Shown: positions 24,641-33,381 of the stretch, one piece after another
Layout of the letters: every line of letters starts with the position of its first letter
Position numbering within the stretch: the stretch's first letter is position 1
Source of the DNA: Microvirga aerophila
Lineage (GTDB): Bacteria; Pseudomonadota; Alphaproteobacteria; Rhizobiales; Beijerinckiaceae
DNA: 64,000 nucleotides
Direction: 5' to 3'
NCBI RefSeq assembly: GCF_003332305.1
Contig: NZ_QOIO01000033.1
Span: forward strand, 1-64,000
Made by a program: the position numbers and the translations under genes
Notes under the pieces: generated by a model
Seen by the model: the letters and a program-made list of their open reading frames with translations, nothing else
What the model was told of the DNA's origin: nothing
Database searches by the model: none

Positions 24641-25462
24641 ATGAGGCTCGACGGGAACGACACGGACGCCATTGCGCTGCGGCTTGCGCAGATCGCCCTG
24701 GAGGCTGGGCGGATCCTGCGGGCCATGGAAACCGGCAATATTGAAAAGCGCACCAAGGACGACGGTTCGCCCACCACCCTGGCGGATCTGGCCGCCGAGA
24801 AAATGATCATCAAGCGCCTGGGCGAGGCGTGGCCCGGCATCGCGGTCGTGGCGGAGGAAACCGCCAGCACCGTATGCCCGGACGAATATTTCTTCCTGGT
24901 CGATCCCCTCGACGGCACGGGGGACTATATCCGGGGCACCGGGGAGTACAGCGTCAACATCGCCCTGATCAGGAACGGCAGGCCCATGGCGGCCGTTGTG
25001 TCGGCCCCTGCCCTCGGGTCGATCTGGATCGCGGGGCAAACCGCCCTGACGGGACACATCCCGGATGGGACAGGCCAGGACATTGTCTGGCGGGAAGCCA
25101 GGACCCGGCCTGCTCCCGAAGACAGCCTGATCGCGCTCGTGAGCCGGCGGCACGGCGACCAAGCCACTGAAGCCTGTCTCTCCACCCTGTCCATCGGCAC
25201 GCGGCGCATGACGTCCTCGGCGCTGAAGTTCTGCCTGATCGCCTCCGGCGAGGCGGATGTCTATGTCCGCTGCGGGCCGACCATGGAGTGGGACACGGCG
25301 GCAGGCGACCATATCCTGAGCCGCGCGGGCGGCTGCGTGATCGGGCCCGGGGGCTCCCGCCTCTCCTACGGTCATGATGACAAGGGCTATCTCAACGGGC
25401 CTTTCGCGGCCCTGGGCGATGTTGCCCTCGCGCCGAGACTGGCGCTCCCGGTCGCGTGCTAG
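24641..25462 (+). CDS. cysQ: Inositol-monophosphatase-family 3'(2'),5'-bisphosphate nucleotidase, CysQ type
   Basis: 273 residues. The lithium-sensitive phosphatase signature is complete: AEET (about residues 67-70) and DPLDGTGDYI bind the catalytic metals, and MEWDTAAGDHIL near the C-terminus provides the last aspartate. The GTGDYI version (in place of GTTNFV) fits CysQ/PAP phosphatases, which remove 3'-phosphate from PAP or PAPS in sulfate assimilation. Inositol-phosphatase activity is a less likely alternative. It is divergent from chpT and forms a single-gene unit. Confidence 0.85.
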   Translation: MRLDGNDTDAIALRLAQIALEAGRILRAMETGNIEKRTKDDGSPTTLADLAAEKMIIKRLGEAWPGIAVVAEETASTVCPDEYFFLVDPLDGTGDYIRGTGEYSVNIALIRNGRPMAAVVSAPALGSIWIAGQTALTGHIPDGTGQDIVWREARTRPAPEDSLIALVSRRHGDQATEACLSTLSIGTRRMTSSALKFCLIASGEADVYVRCGPTMEWDTAAGDHILSRAGGCVIGPGGSRLSYGHDDKGYLNGPFAALGDVALAPRLALPVAC

Positions 25463-25643
25463 GCCGGCACGGTTGTCGGGTCTCTGCTTGCCCGTGGGTC
25501 AATAATGGCATGACGTACAGGTTTTGTTAGGGTTGATGGACCTAAACTCGCGGCGCAGTGGAAAGCCCAGCCCGACGGGCTGGACATCTTCCGTTTCACG
25601 CTGGAGCCGGCCGTTCCCGGCGTCTCATGCGAGGAGATAGCCC

Positions 25644-26246
25644 ATGCGCTCGCGCCATATGCTTCTGGCCGCCGCGATCTTCGCCTGCCTGTTCGGCGCC
25701 TCCCCCATGGAGGCGTCCGCCCAAGGGGTCCAGCGCGCCTATGCGCCGTATCCGGGCGACCCCAATTCCTACAACTCCAACGATCTGGTCGAGTCGGGGC
25801 ATCAGTTCTTCGGCACCGCGTCCCGCGGTCTCGCCCTTGCCGTACAGGAAGCGGTGCAGCGTTGGGGTGAGCCCAATGGCTATATTCTCGGCCAGGAAGC
25901 CTCAGGGGCGTTCTTTGGGGGCGTTCGCTACGGCGAAGGCAAGCTTTTCACCCGCAATGCCGGAAATCGCCGCATCTTCTGGCAGGGTCCGTCCCTGGGT
26001 TTCGACGTGGGTGGCGAGGGCGCCCGCACGATGATGCTGGTCTACAATCTTCCCAGCACCGACGCGCTCTACCGCCGCTTCATCGGCGTAGACGGTTCGG
26101 CCTATCTGATCGGCGGCTTCGGCGTCTCGGCCGCGAAAGCCGACGAGATGGTGGTCGTGCCGATCCGGACTGGCGTGGGCGCAAGGCTCGGCGTCAACAT
26201 GGGCTATCTCAAGTTCACCCCCGAGCCGACCTGGAATCCGTTCTAG
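25644..26246 (+). CDS. eipA: EipA-family periplasmic protein (DUF1134)
   Basis: 200 residues. A signal peptide ends at ASAQ (about residue 27). The mature part has the DUF1134 pattern: SNDLVESGHQFFGTASRGLA, WGEPNGYILGQEASGAFFGG and the conserved WQGPSLGFDVGGEGARTMML. In Brucella the DUF1134 protein EipA is a periplasmic beta-barrel-like protein required for envelope integrity, and its gene is a CtrA target. Here it is placed about 2.5 kb from ctrA. A GAGGAG ribosome binding site confirms the start. Confidence 0.85.
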   Translation: MRSRHMLLAAAIFACLFGASPMEASAQGVQRAYAPYPGDPNSYNSNDLVESGHQFFGTASRGLALAVQEAVQRWGEPNGYILGQEASGAFFGGVRYGEGKLFTRNAGNRRIFWQGPSLGFDVGGEGARTMMLVYNLPSTDALYRRFIGVDGSAYLIGGFGVSAAKADEMVVVPIRTGVGARLGVNMGYLKFTPEPTWNPF

Positions 26247-26355
26247 AATGCCCTAGAACGGCTTCTCTGGAGCATAAAGGCTCTGGAAAGCTGCGCGGGC
26301 ACGAGGCAAGGTGCTTGAGCCCTTTCTGGTCAGGCATCTTGGAGTTTGCGTCGGC

Positions 26356-27330
26356 GTGATCGAAACCATCATGATCTTTGCGTTGGGGTTCGTTGCGGCG
26401 ACCCTGATCGCGCTTTTCATCATCCCGGCCATCAACGCCCGCGCGGAACGCCTGGCCCGACGACGGGCCGAGGCGCTTTTTCCGATGTCGATCTCGGAGC
26501 TGACCGCAGAGAAGGACCACCTGCGGGCCGAATTCGCTGTTCTCCAGAGGCGGCTGGAACGGAAGGCCGAGGAGGCCCTTGCGGTCAAGCACCAGAGCAT
26601 GGGCGAACTTGGCCGGCAGGCCATTCGGATCGAGGAACTGGAAGGAACAGTTGCGGAGCGCGACCAGTCCATCGTCCAGGTCCAGTCGGACCTGGCGGCA
26701 ACCCAGCAGAAGCTGGCCACGACCGAAGATGAGCTGGCGCAGGTCAAGACCTGGCTCGCCGGTAGCCGCGAAACCCTCGTGGCGCTCGAAAACGCACACC
26801 GTTCCACCCTCGATGAGCTCTCCAATACCCGCCGGGAGCTGGACAGCACTCAGGCGGACCTTGCCAGGACGCGCGGGGAACTCGTGCGCACCGAGGAAAA
26901 GCTCAGCCGGCAGGAAATGAATTTCTTCGATGTAGACGGGCGCTTGACGGCGGCGCTGAGCGAGGTCGACGCCAAGCGCATCACGATCTCCGATCTTGAA
27001 ACCCGGCTGATGACCCAGACCGCCCGCGGCAACGACTTCGAGCGTGCTCTGGGCGAGCGTCACAGCGAACTGACCGACGAGCGTCAGAGGCTGGCCGAAC
27101 TCGCGCGAAACCTCACGGCGGAGCGAGAACGCGGCCTCATCCTCGAGCAGCGCATTCGTGAAATCGAGGCCGAACGCGACGAGGCTGTGGCCAAGGCCGA
27201 GGCTTTGAACGGGCTCGAGGGCCAGAACGAGGAACTGCGTCTTCGCATCACCGAAGTCGCAGACCAGCTCACGCGCAGCGGCGGCGCTCGTCAGCAGAAC
27301 AACAAGCGCCGCAAATCAGGCTCGAAATAA
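26356..27330 (+). CDS. Membrane-anchored long coiled-coil protein
   Basis: 324 residues from the GTG at 26356, which has TTGGAG about 10 bases upstream; an ATG at 26371 is the alternative. One N-terminal transmembrane helix (IMIFALGFVAATLIALFIIPA) leads into more than 200 residues of continuous coiled coil with heptads such as ELEGTVAERDQSIVQVQSDL and LSNTRRELDSTQADLARTR. The tail is Lys/Arg-rich. The form suggests a cytoplasmic rod tied to the inner membrane. I cannot assign a function. It follows eipA by 110 bases. Confidence 0.8.
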   Translation: MIETIMIFALGFVAATLIALFIIPAINARAERLARRRAEALFPMSISELTAEKDHLRAEFAVLQRRLERKAEEALAVKHQSMGELGRQAIRIEELEGTVAERDQSIVQVQSDLAATQQKLATTEDELAQVKTWLAGSRETLVALENAHRSTLDELSNTRRELDSTQADLARTRGELVRTEEKLSRQEMNFFDVDGRLTAALSEVDAKRITISDLETRLMTQTARGNDFERALGERHSELTDERQRLAELARNLTAERERGLILEQRIREIEAERDEAVAKAEALNGLEGQNEELRLRITEVADQLTRSGGARQQNNKRRKSGSK

Positions 27331-27333
27331 AAC

Positions 27334-27663
27334 CTACTTGGGATCGACGGTCTGGTCCCCACCGGGGCTTCCAGGCGCGGGGATGACTGGAGTCGTTCCC
27401 GGGTTCGGCACGGGGGCCGGCACCGCCATATCCGGCGTCGCAGTCACCGGCGGCCGGATCACACCATCCGACCTCTCGAGCTTGTCGCTCAAGGTTCCGG
27501 TCGAGCCTGTCGAGGATGGATCCCTCGGCTCGATCTTCTCCGCCGGCATATTGTTGGGTGCCGGCATGTTGGGAGCCTGCTGCTGCAGGACGCTCGGGTT
27601 CTGGGCGGAGGCAGCCGTCAAACCGCCTGCCAGCATGATCGGGACGATAAGAAATCTCTTCAT
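27334..27663 (-). CDS. Small secreted Pro-rich protein
   Basis: 109 residues, with AGGAG 6 bases before the ATG. A signal peptide (FLIVPIMLAGGLTAASAQ) is followed by a low-complexity Pro/Thr/Ala-rich region (QQAPNMPAPNNMPAEK, PVPNPGTTPVIPAPG). It is probably periplasmic or surface-exposed and disordered. Its stop lies 3 bases from the convergent coiled-coil gene. No family is recognised. Confidence 0.7.
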   Translation of the reverse strand: MKRFLIVPIMLAGGLTAASAQNPSVLQQQAPNMPAPNNMPAEKIEPRDPSSTGSTGTLSDKLERSDGVIRPPVTATPDMAVPAPVPNPGTTPVIPAPGSPGGDQTVDPK

Positions 27664-27713
27664 GAACCGCTCCTTTCAAAAGGAACGGGTCATTACCGCA
27701 AGGGTTCCCGGCG

Positions 27714-28577
27714 TTACTCGGCTGCCATTGCCGGAGCACCTGCCATCTTGAGGTAGAGCTGGCGCAGTTTTTGCGTGAGAGGTCCGGGCTTTCCATCGGC
27801 AACGGGGCGTCCGTCGATCGTCACCACCGGGAGGATGAAGTTGGAAGCGCTTGTCAGAAAGGCCTCGGCGGCGTCATAGGCCTCCTCGACCGTGAACCGG
27901 CGCTCCTCGAGAACAATTCCCTCCTCCTTCGACAACTCGAGCAGGGACTTGCGGGTAATGCCTGGCAGAATCGCATGAGACAGGGGACGCACGACGACGG
28001 CCCCGGCCTTGGTGATGATGAACGCGCTGGAGGAGCCGCCTTCGGTCACGAACCCGTCCTCCACCATCCAGGCCTCCTGGGCTCCGGCCTCCTTGGCCGT
28101 CTGCTTGGCGAGAACCTGTGCGAGAAGCGAAATCGCCTTGATGTCCCGCCGCTCCCAGCGCAGGTCCGGCACCGTCACCACGGCAATTCCGGTTTCCGCC
28201 ACTGGGGCGTGCACGATCGATTTCGCCTGGGTAAACATCGCCACCGTCGGCTGGGCGTCCTCCGGGAAGAAGAAATCGCGCTCGGACACGCCGCGGGTGA
28301 CCTGGAAGTACAAGAAGCCCTCCACCATGCCATTGCGGCGCACCAGCTCCTCTTCGAGACGGGTCCATTCCGCCCTCGAATAGGGATTCGCAATTCTGAC
28401 CTCGCGCAACGACCGCTCCAGCCGCTCGAGATGAGCTTCATTGTCGACGAGGCGGCCGTTGAGCACGCCTATGCCCTCATAGATCCCGTCCCCGAACAGG
28501 AAGCCGCGATCCATGAAAGGCACCTTGGCGTCTTCGAGGGGCAGGAAGGATCCGTTCAGGAAAACGATGCGGGACAT
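27714..28577 (-). CDS. dat: D-amino-acid aminotransferase (class IV PLP enzyme)
   Basis: 287 residues of fold-type IV transaminase. FMDRGFLFGDGIYEGI is the start signature. The PLP lysine is in RRDIKAISLLAQVLAKQ (about K145), and EAWMVEDGFVTEGGSSSAFII is the conserved phosphate-binding region. The sequence fits D-alanine aminotransferase (EC 2.6.1.21), which swaps amino groups between D-amino acids and 2-oxoacids and feeds D-Glu and D-Ala into peptidoglycan. A branched-chain or 4-amino-4-deoxychorismate role is less likely, because the residue pattern after the lysine is Dat-like. It stands alone between two secreted-protein genes. Confidence 0.85.
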   Translation of the reverse strand: MSRIVFLNGSFLPLEDAKVPFMDRGFLFGDGIYEGIGVLNGRLVDNEAHLERLERSLREVRIANPYSRAEWTRLEEELVRRNGMVEGFLYFQVTRGVSERDFFFPEDAQPTVAMFTQAKSIVHAPVAETGIAVVTVPDLRWERRDIKAISLLAQVLAKQTAKEAGAQEAWMVEDGFVTEGGSSSAFIITKAGAVVVRPLSHAILPGITRKSLLELSKEEGIVLEERRFTVEEAYDAAEAFLTSASNFILPVVTIDGRPVADGKPGPLTQKLRQLYLKMAGAPAMAAE

Positions 28578-28688
28578 GAAGGCTCCAACGAGATCGACCG
28601 GGCTAATCTTGGCCTTGGCAGTGGGCCGCGGCGCTCGCCTGATCTAGATTGAAGGGGTAGATCTGTTCAGGGGATAGGTAACCGCAAC

Positions 28689-29306
28689 ATGAAGCTCACG
28701 CCACATCTGATTTCGATGTTTGTGTCCATCGCGGCCATCGCCCTGCCGGCGGGGGCCGAAGCAGGGACGCAGGCGCAATCTTGGTTCCTCCAACAGGGTT
28801 ATGTCCCTCCGGCGGATACGCGCATCATCGCGTGTCATGGGTATGGGTGCTCGCGCAGGCTCATGCTGAACATGGATCAATCGCTGCTCGAACGCGCCGC
28901 CCGCCTTCTCAAGGCGGGGCGCTCCAATCCGGAGGCGGAGAGACGGGCTATCCGTGAGATCGTCAAAACCTATACGGCCCATCTGTCCCAGGCCCTAGGC
29001 GGCCCCCCCGATACGCCGGGCTCTCCGCCGCAAATGTCCGGGATGCATGGTCAGATGGATTGCGTCGACGAGACCGCCAACACGACGAGCCTGCTGCTCG
29101 TACTGGAGGAGAAGGCGCTGCTGGCACACCACCAGGTGGAGCGCCCGCAATCCCGCGGCTTGTTCATCGATGGACGCTATCCGCACGTGACGGCCGTGAT
29201 TGCCGAAAAGCGGACCGGACTCGAATTTGCCGTCGATCCGTGGAGGGTGGCTCCCGGCCAACAGCCGGATATCCTGCCGCTCGTCGAATGGCGGCAGGAT
29301 TCCTAA
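28689..29306 (+). CDS. Conserved secreted protein of unknown function
   Basis: 205 residues. A signal peptide (LISMFVSIAAIALPAGAEA) precedes a mature domain with a CHGYGCSRR motif (about residues 49-57), QMDCVDETANTTSLLLVLEEKALL and HHQVERPQSRGLFIDGRYPHVT. Three cysteines and a DE-TANT turn suggest a folded periplasmic domain. I have seen similar proteins in Hyphomicrobiales but no function is known. It converges with the SWIB gene. Confidence 0.7.
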   Translation: MKLTPHLISMFVSIAAIALPAGAEAGTQAQSWFLQQGYVPPADTRIIACHGYGCSRRLMLNMDQSLLERAARLLKAGRSNPEAERRAIREIVKTYTAHLSQALGGPPDTPGSPPQMSGMHGQMDCVDETANTTSLLLVLEEKALLAHHQVERPQSRGLFIDGRYPHVTAVIAEKRTGLEFAVDPWRVAPGQQPDILPLVEWRQDS

Positions 29307-29318
29307 GGGCCTGAGGGC

Positions 29319-29639
29319 TTACTTCAGGTGCTGCGCGAGATGCTTGTTCATCTCGAACATGGTGACTTTCGGCTTGCCGAAGATCGGCTTCAGCTTGTCG
29401 TCCGCCAGGATCTCGCGCTTGTTCTCGGGATTCTGAAGGTTGTTCTTCTTGATGTAGTCCCACATCTTGCTCACCACCTCGCCGCGGGGCAGCGGGTCGG
29501 ATCCAACGATGGCGGCCAGTTCCTTGGACGGCTGCAAGGGCTTCTGGAGAGCGTTCGGCTTGGCCCCGCCCGATTTGGCGGCGGTCTTGGCCGCCGGCTT
29601 CTTCGCACCGGCTTTTCCGTCTGTGGTCTTGGTCGGCAT
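29319..29639 (-). CDS. SWIB/MDM2 domain protein
   Basis: 106 residues from the ATG at 29639, which has GGAGG 5 bases upstream; the open frame goes 43 codons further without a site. The first 30 residues are Lys/Ala/Pro-rich (AKKPAAKTAAKSGGAK), like histone H1 tails. The SWIB domain covers about 35-106: LQPSKELAAIVGSDPLPRGEVVSKMWDYIKKNNLQ and the closing MFEMNKHLAQHL. Bacterial SWIB proteins of this size are small chromatin-like DNA-associated proteins, often with a basic tail. The exact role is not known. Confidence 0.9.
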   Translation of the reverse strand: MPTKTTDGKAGAKKPAAKTAAKSGGAKPNALQKPLQPSKELAAIVGSDPLPRGEVVSKMWDYIKKNNLQNPENKREILADDKLKPIFGKPKVTMFEMNKHLAQHLK

Positions 29640-29820
29640 GGATTCCTCCGAGGGGTGGGTGAAATACTCTTCGACAGCAGCGGGCTCGGCCGTGAAAAGT
29701 TCATTGGCCTTCCCTGGCCGGACTTTCGGGTATGTTCCTAGGACCCGGGCAACCGAGGGCAAAGCCAATCTGGGCTGAGCTTATGTCCGCTCTTCGCCAT
29801 CAGCAAGACAGGTCTGTGGA

Positions 29821-30273
29821 TCAAGCCGACTTTGGGAAGGGCAAAATCTTTGCTGCGGCCTCTCCTGGCGGATAAGCGGCATTGCCTGACTGACAGGCTC
29901 TCTTGGTGCGTTCCGCCGCAGAACGGACGTGTGAGACGATCGCCTCGTTGGGACACGGCTTGGCCAGGAAGGCCGCGCCAGGCGGAAGATCTCCGTGAGC
30001 GGGCCATTGCCGGCCCGACATGATCAGAATCTCTATCTCCGGCCAGGACTTATCGACCTTTTGAGCCAGCTCGAATCCGCTCCCGCCGAAGGGCATGTCG
30101 ATATCCGTCAGAAGCACGTTCACGTTCAGGCCAGCCGCAAGGATCACCAATGCCTCCGCGGCATTGGCGGCCTCGACCACCCGGAAGCCTGCATCCTCAA
30201 GAAGCTCTGCGATGAAAAGACGGATCAGGGGCTCGTCTTCGACCAAAAGAACTGTGGATTGGTCCTCGAACAT
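29821..30273 (-). CDS. Single-domain response regulator (CheY-like)
   Basis: 150 residues. The receiver has the acidic pair VEDEP (12-16), the phospho-acceptor in VLLTDIDMPFGGSGFELA (D57 region), the signalling Ser in IMSGRQ and the lysine in FLAKPC. About 30 residues of Pro/Ala/Lys-rich tail follow the receiver. No output domain is present, so it would work by protein contact. It lies 200 bases from uvsE and faces a second single-domain regulator on the other side of uvsE. Confidence 0.8.
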   Translation of the reverse strand: MFEDQSTVLLVEDEPLIRLFIAELLEDAGFRVVEAANAAEALVILAAGLNVNVLLTDIDMPFGGSGFELAQKVDKSWPEIEILIMSGRQWPAHGDLPPGAAFLAKPCPNEAIVSHVRSAAERTKRACQSGNAAYPPGEAAAKILPFPKSA

Positions 30274-30474
30274 GAATTCTTCTACTCACAATACAACGGT
30301 CGATAACGCCAGCGCGGCAGGTAGGTTCCCTTATCGCGGCGCTCTCTTTGCGCAACTGTGTAATGTTCGCCTCTCTCGCCACCGGCCAGCATTCGGGAGC
30401 GGGCTTGGACCCAGCAGGGGTGCAATCTCGATTGCTGCCCTGTCGACAGGCGGCTCTGAGCCGAGGGGTTGGCG

Positions 30475-31533
30475 CTAGGCCTGCTGTGCCCACTGCTGAG
30501 CGCGGCGCTCCACATGATGCGCCAAGCCTTCCGAGGCGATGTTCTTCAGCTTGGCCTCGACCTCAAAATCCGACCAGGCTAGGTGGCTCGCGACCAAGTC
30601 GTTGATCGCCTCGTTCCACATCAGGTCCGAATGGGCCCGTAGATCCCGCGGCCTGATCCCGGCCTCGACCAGGAGCCTGAAATCGGGACGGGTGTAGATA
30701 TCGTAATCCTTGAGCAGGTCTTCGCGGGAAACGCTCACGTGGCTGACGGGCCGGACGCCCCGCCACGAATCGACGATGCGGCAGATCCTGGGATCGACCG
30801 GCTCGATGTACTCACCTTGGCTCTGGATCCAGTGATGATGAAGATCGAGCACGATCGGCAGGGAATCCCCAAGGGGCAGGAGATCATCAAGGCCGTAACT
30901 GACTTCGTCGTTTTCAACCGTGATCAAGTTGCGCGCCACATTGGACAGGCGCTTCAATCCTTCCCGGAACCCTTCTGCTCCGACCGCGCGTGCGCCGCCA
31001 TGGATGTTGATATGAGCCCCATGCGGATGCCAGCCTTCGCCATAGCCCATAAGGCACATGACCTCGGCATGATATTCGAACTCCGCCAAGCCATTCTCGA
31101 AAGCCGATGGATTGGCGGACGCGATGACACAAAACTGACCTGGATGCATGCTGAGCCGCACGTCCTGTGAGCGGGCGAAGTCGCCGATGGATGACAGCTC
31201 CGCCTCGATCAGACGGCGCAGGTCCGGGTCGTCGTAAAAGGCCTTGCAGCTGGAATGCGTGTAGCCAGGGAACAAATCGCTCGAGAGCCGGTGCAGGCGC
31301 TCAAGCTTCGGGCGAGCCGCCACATGCTCGATCTGTCGGCGGATGGCCTTTAGGTTATGGGCCACGGCGCCGGAAATCTTGTCATACGCAGCGCTTGGCC
31401 CGATGCGGGCCAGATAGGCCATCGTGACGGTGGTGGTATTCAATGCGCGAGCCAGAACAGCATCACCGTGTTCTGGAATATATTTGCAGCAAAAGCCGAG
31501 CTTGGCCTCCTGCGCGAGTACCGAACTGCTCAC
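30475..31533 (-). CDS. uvsE: UV damage endonuclease UvsE (UVDE)
   Basis: 352 residues from a GTG. LGFCCKYIPEHGD opens the TIM barrel. Metal-binding residues are visible in YTHSSCKAFYDD, SMHPGQFCVI, INIHGGARAVG, VENDEVSYGLDDLLPLG and VLDLHHHWIQSQGE. The enzyme nicks DNA 5' to UV photoproducts and other lesions as an alternative to UvrABC. It is present in only part of the bacteria. Its two neighbours are small receiver-only response regulators, which suggests a stress-linked group. Confidence 0.9.
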   Translation of the reverse strand: MSSSVLAQEAKLGFCCKYIPEHGDAVLARALNTTTVTMAYLARIGPSAAYDKISGAVAHNLKAIRRQIEHVAARPKLERLHRLSSDLFPGYTHSSCKAFYDDPDLRRLIEAELSSIGDFARSQDVRLSMHPGQFCVIASANPSAFENGLAEFEYHAEVMCLMGYGEGWHPHGAHINIHGGARAVGAEGFREGLKRLSNVARNLITVENDEVSYGLDDLLPLGDSLPIVLDLHHHWIQSQGEYIEPVDPRICRIVDSWRGVRPVSHVSVSREDLLKDYDIYTRPDFRLLVEAGIRPRDLRAHSDLMWNEAINDLVASHLAWSDFEVEAKLKNIASEGLAHHVERRAQQWAQQA

Positions 31534-31557
31534 ATTGTAGCCTATTGACAGGAGACG

Positions 31558-31914
31558 CTAATGGACCTGAGCCCTTCTGGGCTTGGCCTGCGCGATCGAG
31601 TTGAGCACGGCCCGCTCCTCGAACGGCTTTGGGATGAAGGCGGCATGGCGCAGCCCGGCTGGAAGCTCCGCCGGACGTGACGCGGACACGAACGCGAACG
31701 GAATACGACGGTCGAGGAGTTCTGCGGCGATCCCAAAGGATTTCCCACCGACGACATCGATGTCCAGCAACGCGTAATCGAAGTTGTCCTCAAGATGCTC
31801 CCGGGCCTCCGCGAGGGATTCGAATACACCCACGACTTCGTGCCCCTCGTTCTCGAGAAGGGCTTGCAGGTCCAACCCAATGAAGGGATCGTCTTCCAGA
31901 ATAAGAACCCGCAC
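31558..31914 (-). CDS. Single-domain response regulator
   Basis: 118 residues from a GTG with GGAG 7 bases upstream. The receiver shows LEDDPFIGLDL (acidic pair), the phospho-acceptor in YALLDIDVVGGKSFG (about D53), the Ser in FVSASRPAEL and the lysine in FIPKPFEE. There is no output domain. It overlaps nothing but is only 24 bases upstream of uvsE on the same strand, so the two may be co-transcribed. An input kinase is not visible in the window. Confidence 0.82.
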   Translation of the reverse strand: MRVLILEDDPFIGLDLQALLENEGHEVVGVFESLAEAREHLEDNFDYALLDIDVVGGKSFGIAAELLDRRIPFAFVSASRPAELPAGLRHAAFIPKPFEERAVLNSIAQAKPRRAQVH

Positions 31915-32134
31915 AGCATAACTCCATCAATATGATGTCCGTTTGAAAGCACTGCGCCGACAGTTCCAGCCGGCTGAACGCAACACTATCTAAAAACAGA
32001 TAGAGAACGGGCGTTAACCTATGTGAGTTCCCCATCAGACTCAAAGGAGATACGAACTTTAATCGTCAAGGTTAAAATTTCGTGCGATCATCGAGCTTGG
32101 CCTAAAGGCCGGACGCTATAGGCTCCGAACAAAT

Positions 32135-32165
32135 GAAAAGCGCCGGCTCGAAGCCGGCGCTTTTC
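32135..32165 (-). terminator. Terminator of the membrane stress operon
   Basis: GAAAAGCGCCGGCT and its exact complement pair around CGA, forming a 14-bp stem with A/T ends on both sides. It lies 17 bases after the last gene of the 34315-32182 operon and could also stop transcripts from the left. Confidence 0.85.
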
Positions 32166-32181
32166 ATGATCTCTATATGGC

Positions 32182-32958
32182 TCAGTGACGGTTCGTGCCG
32201 GACTGATCCGGTTTCAATTCGCTCTCATGGCGGCTGAAGCGCGGGTCTTCTCCGCTAAACGCTTCCTCGACGTATTCACGGCCGACATTCGCCGCGTCAC
32301 GCGCATACCGAAGTCCCTGATTTCTGACTTCGTCCGCCCATTCGCCAAACATTTCGTTCTCACGGCGGGTTCGCGGCAGAAGCGCCCCGAGGGCCAAGCC
32401 TGCCGCAAGTCCCACCAGGCCGACTACCATCGGGTTGTCCGAGACATATTGCTGGAAACCGCCACGAACGTTGCCGAAGGCTCTGGTCGAACGATCTCGC
32501 ATATGTCTCATCCGGCCATCGCTGTCTTCATAAGCATCGGAAGCCCAGCTCGAGACGCGCTCATAGGTGTCCTGGGCCCATTCGGTGGCGTCTTCATAAG
32601 CCTCGCTGGCTTTCTGACGGGCCTGCTCGGTCGCTCCGCGCACGCCGCCTGCCTGCGAGCCGGACTGCTGACCCTTGTCAGATCCCGATCCGGACTGCGC
32701 CTTTGACGACGCCCCCTGATCCTTGTTGGACTGGTTGCGGGCATTGTCCTTGTCTGCTCCCTGTCCGCCAAGGGGGCTCGATGTATGAGACGCAAGCGTC
32801 GAACTCTGGGCGGGTTTGGCATCCTGCGCATGCGGCATCGGCGCTTCGCCGATATTTCCGACCGAGGTGCCCGCAGACACTTTCGCGCCAGCGCCGGTAT
32901 CTCCGGCGCGCTTATCGGTTGAAGGGCTCTTGCCCGGCTCGTTCTTGGGATCGGCCAT
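32182..32958 (-). CDS. DUF883/ElaB-like membrane protein with a long disordered N-terminus
   Basis: 258 residues, GGAGTC before the ATG. The first ~105 residues are low-complexity (Asp, Lys, Gly, Ser, Gln). Then come amphipathic helices (TEQARQKASEAYEDATEWAQ) and one hydrophobic helix (MVVGLVGLAAGLALGALLP) after SDNPM, the normal place for the DUF883 C-terminal membrane segment. In E. coli such proteins (YqjD, ElaB) anchor ribosomes or respond to stationary phase and stress. It is the last gene of the operon starting at 34315. Confidence 0.75.
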   Translation of the reverse strand: MADPKNEPGKSPSTDKRAGDTGAGAKVSAGTSVGNIGEAPMPHAQDAKPAQSSTLASHTSSPLGGQGADKDNARNQSNKDQGASSKAQSGSGSDKGQQSGSQAGGVRGATEQARQKASEAYEDATEWAQDTYERVSSWASDAYEDSDGRMRHMRDRSTRAFGNVRGGFQQYVSDNPMVVGLVGLAAGLALGALLPRTRRENEMFGEWADEVRNQGLRYARDAANVGREYVEEAFSGEDPRFSRHESELKPDQSGTNRH

Positions 32959-32979
32959 AGTGAAGACTCCTGTTACTCG

Positions 32980-33381
32980 TCAAATGCGGAATGTCGTGCC
33001 GCGCTGAGGCTCGTATGGTTCCTCCGGCACACTGAAAGGCGCAGCGCCTGGATCGTAGATCCGTGGATCCACCGGCACTGCCACGACGTCCGGTTCGGTT
33101 ACCAGTTGCGAATGATGACGCACGACCGGCCGGGTTCGGGTGAGCCGATAGGCCAGCAGTCCAAGGCCCGCAGCGATGAGCATAACGGGAACGGGATTTC
33201 GCCGAACGGTTTCCAGAACATTATCGAAGACAGGAGCGTAAGGGCCGTTTCGCGCTGTACCCAGCATGTCGTCCACGACGCCCGACACCGACATCTTGCC
33301 CTGGAGACGGTCAATCGTCAGGTCGAGCTTCGCACGGCTCTGCTCGATGTCTTTCTCCAGATCCTGCAGGCTCTGTGTCAT
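32980..33381 (-). CDS. DUF3618 protein
   Basis: 133 residues. LEKDIEQSRAKLDLTIDRLQGKMS is the hallmark DUF3618 helix, followed by a hydrophobic helix VPVMLIAAGLGLLAYRL and a Pro-rich C-terminal tail. It is thought to sit in the membrane beside DUF883 proteins in rhizobial stress operons. Its ATG overlaps the stop of the holin-like gene (ATGA), so coupling is likely. Confidence 0.85.
   Translation of the reverse strand: MTQSLQDLEKDIEQSRAKLDLTIDRLQGKMSVSGVVDDMLGTARNGPYAPVFDNVLETVRRNPVPVMLIAAGLGLLAYRLTRTRPVVRHHSQLVTEPDVVAVPVDPRIYDPGAAPFSVPEEPYEPQRGTTFRI

Noticed and set aside
26215-27063. A 282-codon minus-strand frame
   Set aside because: Shadow of the long coiled-coil gene on the + strand.
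27771-28652. A 293-codon + strand frame
   Set aside because: Shadow of the D-amino-acid aminotransferase gene.
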